From: Trichobilharzia szidati
Taxonomy: Eukaryota; Platyhelminthes; Trematoda; Strigeidida; Schistosomatidae
Length of the DNA: 64,000 nucleotides
Assembly (NCBI GenBank): GCA_944472155.2
Contig: OX235272.1
Coordinates: forward strand, 98,028,020-98,092,019
Reading direction: 5' to 3'
A program made the position numbers and the translations under genes. The notes beneath the pieces were generated by a model. That model was not told the DNA's origin, ran no database searches, and was given only the letters and a program-made list of their open reading frames with translations. Within the stretch, counting starts at the first letter, position 1; each line of letters starts with the position of its first letter. Positions 42,736 to 55,259 of the stretch are shown piece by piece.

Positions 42736-43610
42736 TGACTGTGAGTCCAACGATCGCAAAATGTGCTTCCGAATGACGAACCAATTATATTGTCTGTTCA
42801 ACTGAAAAGTGTTATATGCGAACCTATTTTTATAAATCCATCAAGATTTTGGATTTGTAGCATACTTCTCATTTTCTCATGACGACTTAAGTCGCCAGTT
42901 GCATGACTTAGCATCCACCTGACACAATCCGTGGTTTCTCGTTACCGGGGAGGGATGCGACGAATTCATCTTGAACTGTTAGATTACTCGGCTTTATAAA
43001 AATTGAGCGGCTGATTTGCAAGTCTTATTTCGATGAGCGACTGGAGATGGTGCTACTACAGAGGTAAAAACAGGTGCTATGAATGTTGATGAAGGCAGCT
43101 ATACTTCCCTAAAAGTATTTCGGCAGGGAAATAATGAAGTGAACTTATTAGGTATCCGAGAAAATGCTTCTCCAGAATGACTTTAGTTGGTATCTTAACA
43201 AAAGCCACAATAGTGTAATTTCCAGGTGTTGGGAGATTTAATAAATTAAGATTTATTCGTCAGACAGACAGACTTAAACAATTAAATCGCGACTGAATTT
43301 GTAAACAGTTTGCAACTTCGAAATCACGTTCCTTAGCTCACAAAACGTATTTATGTAAATGTAACTAATGACCATGATATATTCTGTAGTTGACGATATG
43401 TTCAACAATCACGAGCAACTAAACAGTATAATAACTGAGTGTTTTGTGTATGGTCTAACCTATTAAAGAAGAACAATTGAGCAAAATGTTCGAAAAGCAG
43501 CTTATATATTATGAATAAATTGCCGATTATAAATTTCAAAAGACTGAATAATGAAAAACGAATATTTATTCCGACAACTTCATCACATTCTCCAGTTTTA
43601 TTTATACACA
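42736..43610. other. No recognised feature
   Basis: Unassigned sequence between an RTE fragment and a dispersed repeat. Confidence 0.4.
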
Positions 43611-43862
43611 TATGATTGGAACGACAGAAAACAAGTGTCAGGCAGCAGATCGTTTATTGAGGAAATCAAGTGATATTTATATATTTTTGTGTACATTATT
43701 ATTCGAAATTATTAACAGAGGAAAAGCGTCTTCTGGTTGGTTGCTTCCTCGATGAAATTTAATCTGTCATTTCTTCGTGGCCGTTTCCTTGAACGTCAGA
43801 TCATATATCTGCGAATCGTATCCGCCCCCGTGAAGTCTGCTGTGATTGGTTGTTGAGTTACT
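43611..43862 (+). repeat. Dispersed repeat, second copy
   Basis: Diverged partner of 3599-3860 (see there), same orientation. Confidence 0.6.
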
Positions 43863-45040
43863 CTTCGTCCTTGTTTTTCTCATGACCAATATTACCGATG
43901 ATGTCCTTAATTGTGGTGGACTGGATTCTGCGTCAGACTGTGCACAGGGAGTGAAAAGACAGGAATACGTTGGACTGACCAACAAGAAGATTATGGAATA
44001 TCTGGATTTATACATAATGTCACACAAATAAAATTAGTATTTATGTGGACTCCAAACTGAGCTACAATATGAGCGAAATGTCACATTTGCAATCTGGTTA
44101 GATAGGACATATACTAAAATCTTATTCAACAGAAAATTCCCTGATAAGATGCAAACAGAGAAAAAACATGATGAGTTGACCAAGTCTGTGATAGTTTGAA
44201 GTGCGAAATCCTCCTTATGCACAATAGGCAATCTACATAGTCCTTGTGGTAATCAACAGATTAGATTATGCTGATAAACTAACTACCTGTCATGCTACCA
44301 AATTCCTCAGATCCTTCGACCAGAAAACCTCCTTACAAAATTACTGCAGAAAACGAAAACAGAGTCAGTCATAAGACTATACCTGTATGAACAAATAAGA
44401 CCGTGCGGGCCAATTATTCGAGACTAATATGCACTAAGCGTTAACTTTTGACATATTGCCATAATCACGCCATTCTTAAAAATAATGGAAAACCTGAGTT
44501 CCCTTAAACTTAAACCTTCATTGAAGGCTTTTAACGACCATAAACATATTAGGTGTACAGTAGACGCCACTATTGTTTTATGCCATAATATTGTCTCCGA
44601 CCTAAACAGAGGCATCGAATATGTTCTCCATGCCCCCTTTTTTTACACATCTGCCTTGAACACTCTACGTAGGCCTCTGTTTTTGCTTGCTCTGACACAA
44701 GCAATATTCTGGTTTAGTAAGTGGTTGTGTGGTGAATGCTACTTATAACCAGATACAAGTAGTATATCAGTAAACGACTTCAGAAAAGCAGCGATATGTT
44801 CCCGACACTGGAAAAAGCAATCGAAGAACAGAACTGTGAAAAAAACGTTGGAAACACTGTTTAGAACTAAGAAAGCTATCGAATGTGGCGATATTCGACC
44901 AATTTCCAAAAGATGTGTAAATAAAGCATTGGAGATACGGTGTACCAAATTTATGTACCTACAATCAGTTTTTCCTAATAAAAACATCCCTTCGAGCCTC
45001 ATCGGTCTTTTCTTCCTCACGATTGTACTCTGACTTTTCT
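43863..45040. other. Unassigned
   Basis: Short open frames only (44485-44748 plus, 87 codons, ATG start), none with a known domain. Confidence 0.35.
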
Positions 45041-45044
45041 GATA

Positions 45045-46165
45045 GGAAGCAGTACACTGTTTACTATGAGAAGTCTTCCATCAACTGTAACTAATGTTCG
45101 TCAAGGTGCTTTGGTTTCTCCTTTCCTGTTTTCCTTCTTCTTACATGACTTGCCGAGTTTAAGGAAGCCGACTTCGCTAAGTGTGCCAATGATCTGATTG
45201 TTTCCATGCCCATTAATTCTCAGTCAGACTGTTACAAAACTGATAACTTTTTACTAGAAATGGGTAAGTGCTCCTCTTCAATTAGTCTTAAACCTAATTC
45301 CTCCAAATGTCAGGTGGTTTATTTCACTCTCAGACGCAAGTGCGACTTACATGAAGTGGTTGGTTCGCATGGTTCTATTTTCATAGATGGCACAAAAGTC
45401 GGAACTAAATCAAATGTTAAATACCTTGGACTGTGCATTCCCTCTGATCTTTCCTGGTCTTCATACATCATGTTGGTTTCCGGAAAGATATTTCGTCTGA
45501 CGTTCTTCGTTAGGAAAATAAGACAATCTAGTATCACTCAGTTTCCACTTTTACAATTTGTTAATTTTTGTATTCCACCTATTCATCTTTATTGCTACCC
45601 GCCACTCTTTCTTTCCTAGACCACTTAAGAAAGACTTTATTACGCTGTGAAGGGCGCTAAAACCCGTCAGTTGGCCAGTGGGTTATCGCTAAACCAACTC
45701 CTTACTATTGTTGTAGACAAACACATGGACTCATGCAAGAAATTAACGAATATTATCCTGTTAGACCCTTGAGCATCCTCTCTATACGCAACTCTCTCTT
45801 TGCATCTCATCAGGTAGAACTAGAGGCAAATATGGAAGACTTTATGCTCGGACGACTAAGTACAAAACTCTACAATGCCTTATTTAGCACGCATTTTATG
45901 TGATGAGAGGAGTGTATGACAGAGAATCACCAACTTACTGCGTAACACTAAGTAAACGGCCCTCTGTTTTCCTTCTTTTCATAACTTTACCGTTATTACC
46001 ATTTTCACTCAATCTAGTTTTATTTACATATTGAACAAAATTAAGAATGTAAATGCCCTGTTTTAATTATTACAACTGTGAGGTGATAATTAGATGCAAT
46101 ATCGTACTGTACGCTGAAAATTCCCTATTTGTACCAAAACACTGCTTGGAATAGAGCTATTATTA
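45045..46165 (+). mobile_element. CR1-like LINE, 3' half with tail
   Basis: Plus strand. RT codons from about 45050 (RQYTVYYEKSS) through a frameshifted PQG box region and degraded YADD (ADFAKCANDLIV at about 45175), to KYLGLCIPSDLSWSSYI (45410-45470) and LLQFVNFCIPPI (45550-45590). Then 3' UTR and a short ATT-repeat tail (46147-46160). The same family as 10520-11900; more decayed. 5'-truncated. Confidence 0.8.
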
Positions 46166-46639
46166 TTATCACCTAAAAGGAAGAAGAAGGATATTCCACT
46201 TTGACCTGTTGTGGAAATGCTCGACTCACAGTGTAGGATTAAATTTGGCTACAGGTATTTTGTCCTCACTATCAGTACTAACGATAGTGTCTAGTCCTCA
46301 CTACAGGTAAAACCCAGGTGACCTAATGTAAACTTTGTCTGCTTCTAAAATATAGTGGAATAAGAAAATCACACAAAAATAACAATACAAAGGCAACTTT
46401 TCTTCAAGGAGGGACAAAGACTTACTGAACAGCATTAATGTGTAGAACAAAATGGTTAGAGAATTACATTTACGTACATATAAGAAATGGAATACAACAC
46501 TCATTCAAGTTCAAGCACCAGTGGTGGGAGTTTACATTAAAATAACCAATAATCACATGATAATCACGAGAGACAAGGTCAGGTCATACAGATTGGTGGA
46601 CTGTCCTAAAGTCTGTCTCATGATTAACACGCCATGTCA

Positions 46640-48060
46640 TCATGTCGTGAATCACTAGCAGATATCCTCGAGAGCTTACGTAGAAATGTGACTAGATGTA
46701 GTCTTAAAGACATTTGATTTCATCGAGTCAGTGGAAGATATCAATGTGTTGGAAGGCAAGCCCTCTCTCTCTCTCCAGATGTTACCTCCCTATTCACAAG
46801 CATCTCCTTAACTGAAACAGTATGCCACATATGCAACTACATAAATCCAAATGTTCCTCTTCCCACAAACTACCAGATGGAACTATTTCTCAGATGGATA
46901 TTCGACATTCAGTTCAGATTCAGAGAACAATTCTCCGTACAGAAAGATGGTGTGGCTATGAGGTCTTCTCTTGGTCCACTCTTAGCTTACTGTCTCAAGG
47001 TGAGTCTTGAAAACATCGTCGATCTTTGCATCAATCAGCAACATATCTAGATGTAGATAACATTTTGATAATTCCTGATGAAAACTTTGGTCTAGACAAC
47101 GTCCTCAACACTTCCAACGCAGCACACCCTTCAGCAAAATTCACCTTAGGACGCGAATCAAACATACCTTTCCCATTCCTGCATGTGCTACTTACTAGAA
47201 GAAAAGACAACTCTATCTAAAGATTAATGTTTAACGGCAAAACAAAGAAGCATATGGCAACGAAATTATTTATTGGCAACTTGATGTTCAGACATATGCG
47301 GAATACGTCTACCATATACTAGAATCATAACTTGCACTTATCTTCGGTATTGTGCTACTTTCGCTTTCCGTATTGTGCATCTGTCTTCCTTTCCATGTTG
47401 TTTCACAAGCATCTTTCATCTATTCTCTTCGCATTGGACCCAACTCTCCGCTATTCCGTATTCTTGAATATGATATACATATTTGCATCTGTATCCATAC
47501 GCTACTTGTAAATCCTGTCAGTAGCACACGCCACAAATATATTGAAAATCAACATGGACTGAACAGTCTATTAACTTCCAGAGCTTTGTCCCACTTGTCC
47601 GAAAACAAAACTTAGTAAGTACGCTATGCTTAAAGATTCGAAAAATCTGCTCATAAGATACGATAGAAACTGAATTAAAATCTCTACCCTACTGAAAAAT
47701 GTATATCCACCTAGGATAAGATACCGCTATTGATCACCTCAATCTGTATTTTGCAGTTTACTTGTTCTTATGGGGCAAAGTGTATCGGCTGTGCATAGCA
47801 TCAAGTTCGCAAACTTATTCTAGAACACTATTCAGACTGACTAGTCAGAGGAGAAAAGAACACCAGTAGTTCCATTCTCGTACACCTTGTCAACTCTGGA
47901 TAGTGGACACCCCCTGCATGATTGCTTCACAGTGCTATACAAAGTTCCCCAATACCACACGAAATGGCTTCGAATATGTAATTTATACATAGCTATTCGG
48001 GACCTTAAACCTAGCCTCTGAGTTTAAAAGCACTGTATACACCTACTCGCCATGACGTGG
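46640..48060 (+). pseudogene. Dead PLE (A-like), RT palm to GIY-YIG
   Basis: Plus-strand broken frames: DVTSLFTSISLTETV at about 46780, VQKDGVAMRSSLGPLLAYCL at about 46945 (motif B with changed Gly), YLDVDNILII at about 47045 where YVDD is expected, and a GIY-YIG remnant FTCSYGAKCIGCA then HQVRKLILEHY at about 47757-47830. Order and spacing match PLE-A. The catalytic Asp pair is destroyed. Confidence 0.75.
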
Positions 48061-48640
48061 CTACAGTAACGTTCTGACCATAATTTTATTTCATTTTCTT
48101 GTTAATTTTATTATTTTTATTATCGTTATTCTTATTTTACAACCACTTTTATTGTTTAATAGTAACACTACATTTTCATACAGGTTTTATATAAACACCT
48201 TACCGTCTTTCCACTGGCTTTTGTCCATCCACACTGATTAGTTATTTTTCACACTTACTACGTAATTCAAGCTTGTGACTTCACTCAGCCATCCATTTCT
48301 AGATTACAGCCCACATTATGTGATACATTTTCTAGAACATAGTTACCAGTATCAGATTGGTTTCATGATATATTTGCTAAATATAAATACGACCATACAG
48401 CTCTTGAAAATGATTCATCAAAAAGAAAATCTTTATTATGTAGAAATTCCACAGCATGTAGATTAGGGGATACTTGTAAGTCACATTTGAAACTTGTGGT
48501 CAATGTATGTAAAGAAATATCGCTACGCAACCGTTTTTAGTAACAATTGTTAACTCTTCTGTCACCGTTAAGAACACATCAATATGCTAAAAAACGTACA
48601 TTGACTCAAAAATAAACAGACATTCACTATGTACAGAAAA
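48061..48640. other. No recognised feature
   Basis: AT-rich spacer, no gene. It may hold the end of the preceding PLE. Confidence 0.4.
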
Positions 48641-48803
48641 AATTTAATAAAACTTTAATTTGAAAGATTTCGGCGAAAATATTTCGCTAATGATTCGCTT
48701 GGGGGAAATAATTTTGACAGTATTCCTATTCATTCCCAAAATAAACATGGTACAATGAACAAAAGAAAGAATGAATTAAGATCTACAAGGTAACGACTGA
48801 CAG

Positions 48804-48944
48804 TTAGATTGTGTACAAAAATACAGAATGTGGTCCATCATTAATTACTCTGCATGCTTCCTTGTTAGGCAGTGGGTATCTAGCTGTAACTACAATCGAT
48901 CCAGCTCGTAATTCTTTGTTCAGCTTCTGTTCTATCGAATTCAT
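48804..48944 (-). CDS. ATPSCKMT/FAM173-like methyltransferase, last exon
   Basis: Minus strand: acceptor TTTGTATTTGTAG, then 46 codons starting MNSIEQKLNKELRAGS, VVTARYPLPN, INDGPHSVFLYT, stop at 48804-48806. It closely follows the C-terminal part of FAM173A/B (ATPSCKMT), where the pattern is MxxLEKKL..EL..GA.VI.CRFPLP and a G.DxVW.YD-type end. Those proteins are lysine methyltransferases of mitochondrial targets (ATP synthase c subunit, ANT). The SAM-binding exons should lie upstream, at higher coordinates; I did not find them before the gypsy block. ATTAAA-type signals occur on the minus strand near 48650. Assigned from memory of the family. Confidence 0.6.
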   Translation of the reverse strand: MNSIEQKLNKELRAGSIVVTARYPLPNKEACRVINDGPHSVFLYTI

Positions 48945-49351
48945 CTACAAATACAAAAGTTAGCAAGGAAATAATGATTAGGATTTTCTTTAAATCGATG
49001 GATTATTAAGAAGTTATTCTAGAGCTATAACATGGGAATTACAGATTCTATTGCTGAAGCACTTGCACGACTTATAGCCGTCAGGGTACACAGTTATCCT
49101 TGGTAATTTTATTTATTTATTTTTCAAAATTTTATTATAGCTTGATTCCACACAGTATTTTGGTACAAGTATGAAATTTTCAGCATGTGATATCGGTAGC
49201 CCAAATTTAGCAGGCCGACCATAGATATCAGGTGTGCGTCGGCGGGGGATCGAACGTGCAATGTTTAGACTTCTTTACCTTTAACATGATGTCTACTGGT
49301 ATTTCTGTTCCCAAATTCAAGAAATCAAGTGAACAGTCGTATATGCACACC

Positions 49352-49441
49352 ACGTTTCTTAACCACAGTTTCATCTATTTCAGCGACTAAATCCCGACCA
49401 TTTGTAGTATCTGATTTTGCTTTATAAGAAAGTTGTTCCAG
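49352..49441 (-). other. Possible inositol-monophosphatase-like exon fragment
   Basis: The minus strand after an AG at 49442-49443 reads LEQLSYKAKSD then GRDLVAEIDETVVKK, resembling the N-terminal KxxxDLVTExD motif of the inositol monophosphatase family. The polypyrimidine tract is poor and no partner exon was found. May be a chance match or an exon relic. Confidence 0.25.
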
Positions 49442-49639
49442 CTAGTCACCAAGTCTTATAGTTTAATAATCAAAATACCAGGTCAGCTCGGTGGTCAACC
49501 AAATCTAATAAACATTACTGCATTAAACTGAATTGCATTAAATTTACAACAGATGGTTCAATTGCAAATTAACTTGAATAGGTTTATTCAGGAAATATCA
49601 TTAGATTGGTTAATGTAAGTGTAGAACGTGGACACAGTG

Positions 49640-49830
49640 GTAGAATGTAGTTCCATATTAGATAAGTTTGTTTGAAATAACACACAGTGATGCAGTGTTA
49701 ATAACTGGATGACATTTCCAACACAAATTACTGCCCATGATCATATCAAATTGATGTGATTATGAGCAATAATTTGAGCTGAAAACGTCATCTAGATTGA
49801 ATAGTCACTGTTTGACACAAGCTTACCATT
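49640..49830 (+). mobile_element. PLE-B-related palindromic unit
   Basis: The left arm (49650-49751) is antisense PLE-B leader (complement of ATGGAACTACATTC, then of the hairpin region). The right arm, from 49752, is sense: TTGATGTGATTATGAGCAAT, hairpin, GAAAACGTCATC. It resembles the 36739-36928 mini-element but is more diverged, and no target-site duplication is clear. Confidence 0.65.
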
Positions 49831-50678
49831 GAATCAACACCAAATAATAAGACTGTGTCATACACGGAGAGATTAGTCTTCCAAATATTTCCGCATGTAA
49901 AAGTCACTTTAGGTGTAGTCGGCAATTCGCTAACGCGAAATAGCTTGAAACGTCAGTTCCAAACAAGTTTTCAGTTCAACTCTACGCAGTCAGATGCGCA
50001 GTTCTACTTCAAATATTCACGATTTTTTTAGGGTGTGTGCGCAATTGCTCCGACAGGATTTGGCCTTTCTCTGTTCTCCTGATCTAGCAACACTCCTTAG
50101 ATACGTTCTTAATCTTTTCGCCTGAGTAATCCTACTAATTTTCATTTACGAAAACATATTCACTTGATCGGATTTCCAGTTAACTGAGTTCTTTTAATTT
50201 GTGCCTTTTGGTCAGGATGTCGACGTTACGTAGATTTCACGATGCACACATACACAATGAAAATTCAAGAGTGTTCCATGAGCACTGTTTGGAATGAAGT
50301 CGTCATCATTAGTAGTAGTAGACTTAAACTGTGAAGGTGAGCATACATGGTTGGATGAAGAATGCAGCGGAACCACAATTTTGTGGATTTATTCACCGCC
50401 TCAGCACAAAATATTTCAAGTCATTACGCATAAACTTTTCCCTAATGTTCCTATTTCATTTGGTGATTTGGAAACTGAAAAATGCTGAAACCCAAAATTG
50501 TTTATTGTTTAGCATCTCACAGTGATGTGCACATAATTTTCAGCTCATCACAATTGCCTCAAATAATTATTTCTCTCTCCTCATTAATATACGACGGCTG
50601 ATGTTTATGTGAAACAACAGGTGTTTTGAGAAGAATGCAACAGTAAAAGTTGCTTGCGAGTCATATATACCTTGCCAA

Positions 50679-51029
50679 TGTAGCGGTAAATAATTCCCCA
50701 AAATTATTGACCACAGCAATCATCACTCAACATTCGATGCTGACCCTCACTGTTTAAATCGACTTGTTTAGCTGAAGGCTTCCGGTCAAGCATCCCCTCC
50801 ATTTGGCACTCCGTCGTGTCACGTGCGTGCACGATCACTAGCTAGCTAAGCATTCACTTCAGCCCGCAATTTGGTCCCGAAATATATATCGTACTTTGGA
50901 CGGCTAAATCTGGTCTTTTGCTTTGCCATTTGGTACTCGAAGAACGAACACTATAGAAGTTGTTGGTATAAGATCTTGCGTTAGTATACTCCGTACAACT
51001 CGCGAACGTCGATACCTGCAACTCCTAAA
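50679..51029 (+). repeat. G1 5' LTR
   Basis: Starts TGTAGCGGTAAATAATTCCC and ends CTCCTAAA; followed by C and the putative primer-binding site TGGTGAGTCCAACCACGA at 51031. Confidence 0.85.
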
Positions 51030-51119
51030 CTGGTGAGTCCAACCACGAACTTCATCTTCAATAAACATGCAGATAAACCCGGTGAGTTCGTGCATTTTTG
51101 TGTTTGTTCTTGTACTATA

Positions 51120-51887
51120 TTTTCATCGGCACCTATCTTATCCCCGATGCCCGTTTTGAACACGTCTATATAGATTTAGTTGGCCCCCTTCCAGAATCTC
51201 ATGGGTATACTTATATGTTAACCTGCATCGATCGCTTCACACGATGACCTGAAGCACTATCTCTCAAGGATGTATCTGCTGAAACCGTCGCACGCGTCCT
51301 TGTAGAAAGACGGATCGCAAACTTTGGATGCCCATCTTCCATAACAACTGATCGTGGGCGGCAATTCGAAAGCGGTTTATTCTTCGCTTTAACTAAAATC
51401 CTTGGTTGCATGCGTTTTCGAACAACAGCCTACCATCCTCAAGCTAATGGTATGGTAGAACGTCTACACAGACAGTTGAAAGCTGGTTTATCATCTGCAA
51501 ATAACACCCACTGGACTGAATCCCTTCCGTTAGTTCTCCTAGGGATTCGTATTTGTTCGTCGCGACTCTGTGCGTCGCCCTCTAGAACCCCCGTATGACG
51601 GACCATATAAAGTAATTAAACGTACGGATAAATTCTTCGTCTTAGACAAAAATGGCCGTGAAGACACTGTCAGCATCGACCGTCTGAAACCGGCTTACTT
51701 GGAAGGTAATCCCCTTAGCCTAGAGATAAACGTTCCCGATAATCCGCAAGTGATTGAATATCATTTAGTCCTCGAGGAACTCCCCAGCACGGCGAAAGCC
51801 ACTGAACCTTCGGTCGAATCCTCTAAGAGAATGCGTTCCGGACGTCACGTAAGATTCCCAGAATACCTTGACACCTATTTCACATAA
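51120..51887 (+). pseudogene. G1 integrase and C-terminal region
   Basis: Integrase catalytic core in one frame: HVYIDLVGPLPESHGYTYML, TTDRGRQFES, TTAYHPQANGMVERLHRQ, so the D, D and E positions are all present. A stop interrupts at FTR-stop-PEA (about 51245). A frameshift near 51560-51570 moves to the C-terminal segment PPYDGPYKVIKRTDKFFVL (GPY/F-type module) and ends [11 protein letters not shown], stop 51887. Integrase would insert element cDNA into the genome; this copy is broken. Confidence 0.85.
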
Positions 51888-52279
51888 CTAAGTGGTACGT
51901 TTCACCCAACTCATTCCTTTTTGGTATTGATTATTATTTCTTTCCAGACACATCAAATTTTTTTAATGAAGCATTACTAAACACAAGTAAAAGTTTTTCC
52001 TATAGCCGTACATTAAACATGCACTTAGATGGAATTAGATGTATATTTTTTTCTCCCGATATTTTGAACTTTACATTATTTTACTGTATAGTAGATGCAC
52101 GTCATTTTTTTGGTAAAAAACGCTTATTTGGTACATTTTCCATGACAAGGTTCTCAGCATTCTTGTTTTCATTTCCAGGTGCGACGGGAACTGGACAGGA
52201 AACAAACGAAGCACGGGATCCAACGAACAACATCGAGGAAGCCATGTACAGACACCATATTAGCATAGGCAGACAGACC

Positions 52280-52629
52280 TTTAGAGGCTGCAGGTATCGA
52301 CGTTCGCGAGTTGTACGGAGTATACTAACGCAAGATCTTATACCAACAACTTCTATAGTGTTCGTTCTTCGAGTACCAAATGATAAAGCAAAAGACCAGA
52401 TTTAGCCGTCCAAAGTACGTAATATATTTCGGGACCAAATCGCGGGTAGAGATGAATGCTTAGCTAGCTAGTGATCGTGCACGCACGTGACACGACGGAG
52501 TGCCAAATGGCGGGGATGCTTGACCGGAAGCCTTCAGCTAAACAAGTCGATTAAAAAGTGAGGGTCAGCATCGAATGTTGAGTGATGATTGCTGTGGTTA
52601 ATAATTTTGGGGAATTATTTACCGCTACA
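52280..52629 (-). repeat. G2 3' LTR
   Basis: 350 bp; on the minus strand starts TGTAGCGG and ends CCTCTAAA. Confidence 0.85.
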
Positions 52630-53092
52630 GCTCACTCCCCCCCTAGTGGGTTTGTGAGGACCCTAAGACATGACCAGCCGGAAGTAAAAAAATCTCGATG
52701 GTTCCCTGATGGGTGAAAAAAATCTTCCGAGCGGCTTGATGGAGAGCCTGCTGGTCTGTCTGCCTATGCTAATAGGGTGTCTGTACATAGCTTCCTCGAT
52801 GTTGTTCGTTGGATCCCGTGCTTCGTTTGTTTACTGTCCAGTTCCCGTCGCACCTGGAAATGAAAACAAGAATGCTGAGAACCTTGTCATGGAAAATGTA
52901 CCAAATAAGCGTTTTTTACCAAAAAAATGACGTGCATCAACTATACAGTAAAATAATGTAAAGTTCAAAATATCGGGAGAAAAAAATATACATCTAATTT
53001 AATTTTTTTGAAGTGTATGTTTAATGTACGGTTATAGGAGAAAAATCGTTTACTTGTGTTAAGTGATGCAACATAAAAAAAATTGATGTCAC
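52630..53092 (-). other. G2 3' UTR and polypurine tract
   Basis: Non-coding, directly before the 3' LTR. A purine-rich run AGGGGGGGAGTGAGC on the minus strand (about 52630-52645) fits the polypurine tract. The same region is seen in G1 (split) and G3. Confidence 0.7.
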
Positions 53093-53839
53093 TCAGTTAC
53101 GTGAAATAGGTGTGAAGGTATTCTGGGAATCTAACGTGACGTCCAGAACGCGTTTTTTAGAGTGATCGACCGAAGTAGCCAGTGGGCGAATGCCCTGACA
53201 GTCAATAGTGTGACCCAGAAAATCGAGTGAGTCAAAGCCTATTTGACACTTCTGTATATTGATGGTAACACCATGTTGGCGTAACCTTTCAAATGCCAAG
53301 TCCAAGTGTCTAAGGTGACTTTCCTTATCTGGACGGGCAATGAGGCAGTCGTCTAAGTATGCGTATACAAAGTCGAGACCGCGAAATACTTCATCGATGA
53401 AGCGTTGGAATGTTTGTGCCGCATTCCGGAGGTCGAATGGCATACGTAGAAATTCGAAAAGTCCGAAAGGCGTGATGATAGCCGTTTTCGGAATATCTTC
53501 CGTTGCCATCGGGATTTGGTTATATGCTTTAACCAAATCGATTTTGGAGAATATAGATGCTCCAGATAACGTTGCCGTCAAGTCGTGTATGTGAGGCAAA
53601 GGGTAGCAATCAGGGGTTGTTTTGGCGTTCACTCGTCGGTAATCACCAGTGGGTCGCCAATCGTTGCTATCCTTTTTCGGTACCATATGCAACGGGGATG
53701 CCCATGGACTATTCGATGGCCAAATGATGCCAAGGGTGAGCATATGATCGAATTCGTTTCTAGCAATTCTCAGTTTGTCAGGGGCCAGTCGGCGTGCTTT
53801 AGATGTCACGGGCTGTCCTGAGGTTATGATGTGGTGCAT
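53093..53839 (-). pseudogene. G2 reverse transcriptase, RNase H and integrase deleted
   Basis: RT with [33 protein letters not shown] (motif A), [20 protein letters not shown] (motif B; FG to FD change), and [10 protein letters not shown] (catalytic DD). It ends SVDHSKK, where the protein jumps to the C-terminal [17 protein letters not shown] codons. A one-base deletion in the T-run at 53152-53157 relative to G3 shifts the frame at the junction. Confidence 0.85.
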
Positions 53840-53850
53840 AACATTGCTGG

Positions 53851-54340
53851 TTATGCACGGAGATCGTTAGATGGGCAATTCAGTTCCGGATATTTATCAA
53901 CAATCGGTTGAAAAGTTGGATCGAGGATTGCTTTCATCTTAACGATTGACAAGCTGGGGCCTACGTAAGTTATGCCTTTAATAGACAAACTAGTAGTGTT
54001 GTCAATTAGTCGTTTACGGCGGACGTCTACGAGCAAATCATGGTGATTAAGTAAGTCCGTGCCAATGATGGGCATTGTGACGTCAGCAATAAGGAAAATC
54101 CACTGAATAGGTTTGCGTAAACCTACGTTCAGATAGACGTATTTCCGACCATAGGTTGCAATTGGTTTTCCATTTGCAGCCTGTAAGTTGAAGTTAGGAT
54201 CCTTCTGTCAATCTGCTGCTGTAGCAGGAAGGACGCTGACTTCGGCGCCTGTGTCGACTAGATATCTAGTCTGGCTCATTACATCATGGATGTAAAGTAA
54301 GCGGCTAGTGCCACCGGCGACGGTTGCCGCTAACGCGTGC
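53851..54340 (-). pseudogene. G2 aspartic protease region
   Basis: Minus-strand codons: TRYLVDTGAEVSVLPA (active-site DTG) at about 54230-54285, a stop soon after, then PIIGTDLLNHHDLLVDVRRKRL at about 54010-54075. Fits a retroviral-type protease between Gag and RT. Confidence 0.75.
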
Positions 54341-54497
54341 CGGTGGGACAGTTTCCTACAGACTTGGAGGCTTTGCCGAAATCACAAGGTTTTTGACAAG
54401 ATTTCGCTTCCTGGCCATAGGTGTTGTGATACCAACACCAGTCAGGATTTTTGGGAGAACGTGTGTTGGACTTAGATCGTCCACGTACGTTTAGCCG

Positions 54498-55165
54498 TTA
54501 AGGGGATTTAGAACGACGATAGGAGGAATTGCTAGGCTTGTTTGACCTAAGCATCTGCTGGACGGAGTTGCATAACTCTATCATTGCAGAATCCTTACTC
54601 GAAGTCTGTTCGGTTACTGAGTATACTTCGGTAACTGGCCGTTTCGTTATCTCTAGAATTCTATCTGCAGAGACAGCTAAGTCATCCATGAGAACTCCCT
54701 GAAGTGTCACAAGTACAGTCTGAACTGACTGTGGCAGTTTGGATAAAAATAGTTCTCGGAACAGTCCTTCGTCGAACTGACTTTGGCCAATAATCTCTTT
54801 CATTCTTGCCAGCATGCTCACGGCTGACTGATCCCCTAACTCGATGTCACGAAATAACTCATCCAGACGTTGTCGATCCGTGAGAACGTTTCTCTTGAGG
54901 AGGGATGCTTTGAGCAACTCGTACGAGTTACTTACCTCTGGACTCGACATCTGCAGAGTTACGCACCTGCTGAATTCCCGCGGTAGGGCGTGAATAACTG
55001 CGAGGAACTGTGAACGTTGGTCGGTTATGCCATGCTCACAAAAATCAGGCTCGGCTATCTGAAACCACGTTTCAGCATTATCTGGCCAATATGGTACGAG
55101 CTGAATTGTTTCGGCGGTTGAGCGTATGCGAATAACCTTGGGGCTAGGGTCAGTCATGACGAAAA
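54498..55165 (-). CDS. G2 Gag
   Basis: The first good ATG is that of MTDPSPKVIRIRS near 55165; the frame upstream belongs to the leader. It reads VPYWPDNAETWFQIAE, an LPREFSRCV region and SLLKRNVLTDRQRLDELF, the usual Gag of this schistosome gypsy type. The frame stops at 54498. A Cys-rich knuckle CWYHNTYGQEAKSCQKPC at about 54380-54435 follows in a broken frame. Gag forms the particle that packages RNA. Confidence 0.7.
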
Positions 55166-55259
55166 TGCGATTACAAAAGAGTACAGGAACAAACACAAAA
55201 AAGGACGAACTCACCGGGTTTATCCGCGTGTGAATGTAGTTCGTGGTTGGGCTCACCAG

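Larger units (their letters stand above)
48945..50678. other. Upstream of the methyltransferase exon, mostly unassigned
   Basis: Contains a B-box-like GGGGATCGAACGTGC at about 49245 (SINE-2-like debris), a possible minus exon at 49352-49441, a PLE-B palindromic unit at 49640-49830, and short plus frames near 50294-50525 with no domain. Confidence 0.4.

Noticed and set aside
53340..53821. Plus-strand frames over the gypsy RT
   Set aside because: Antisense shadows; the same frames recur over G3 at 63509-63763.
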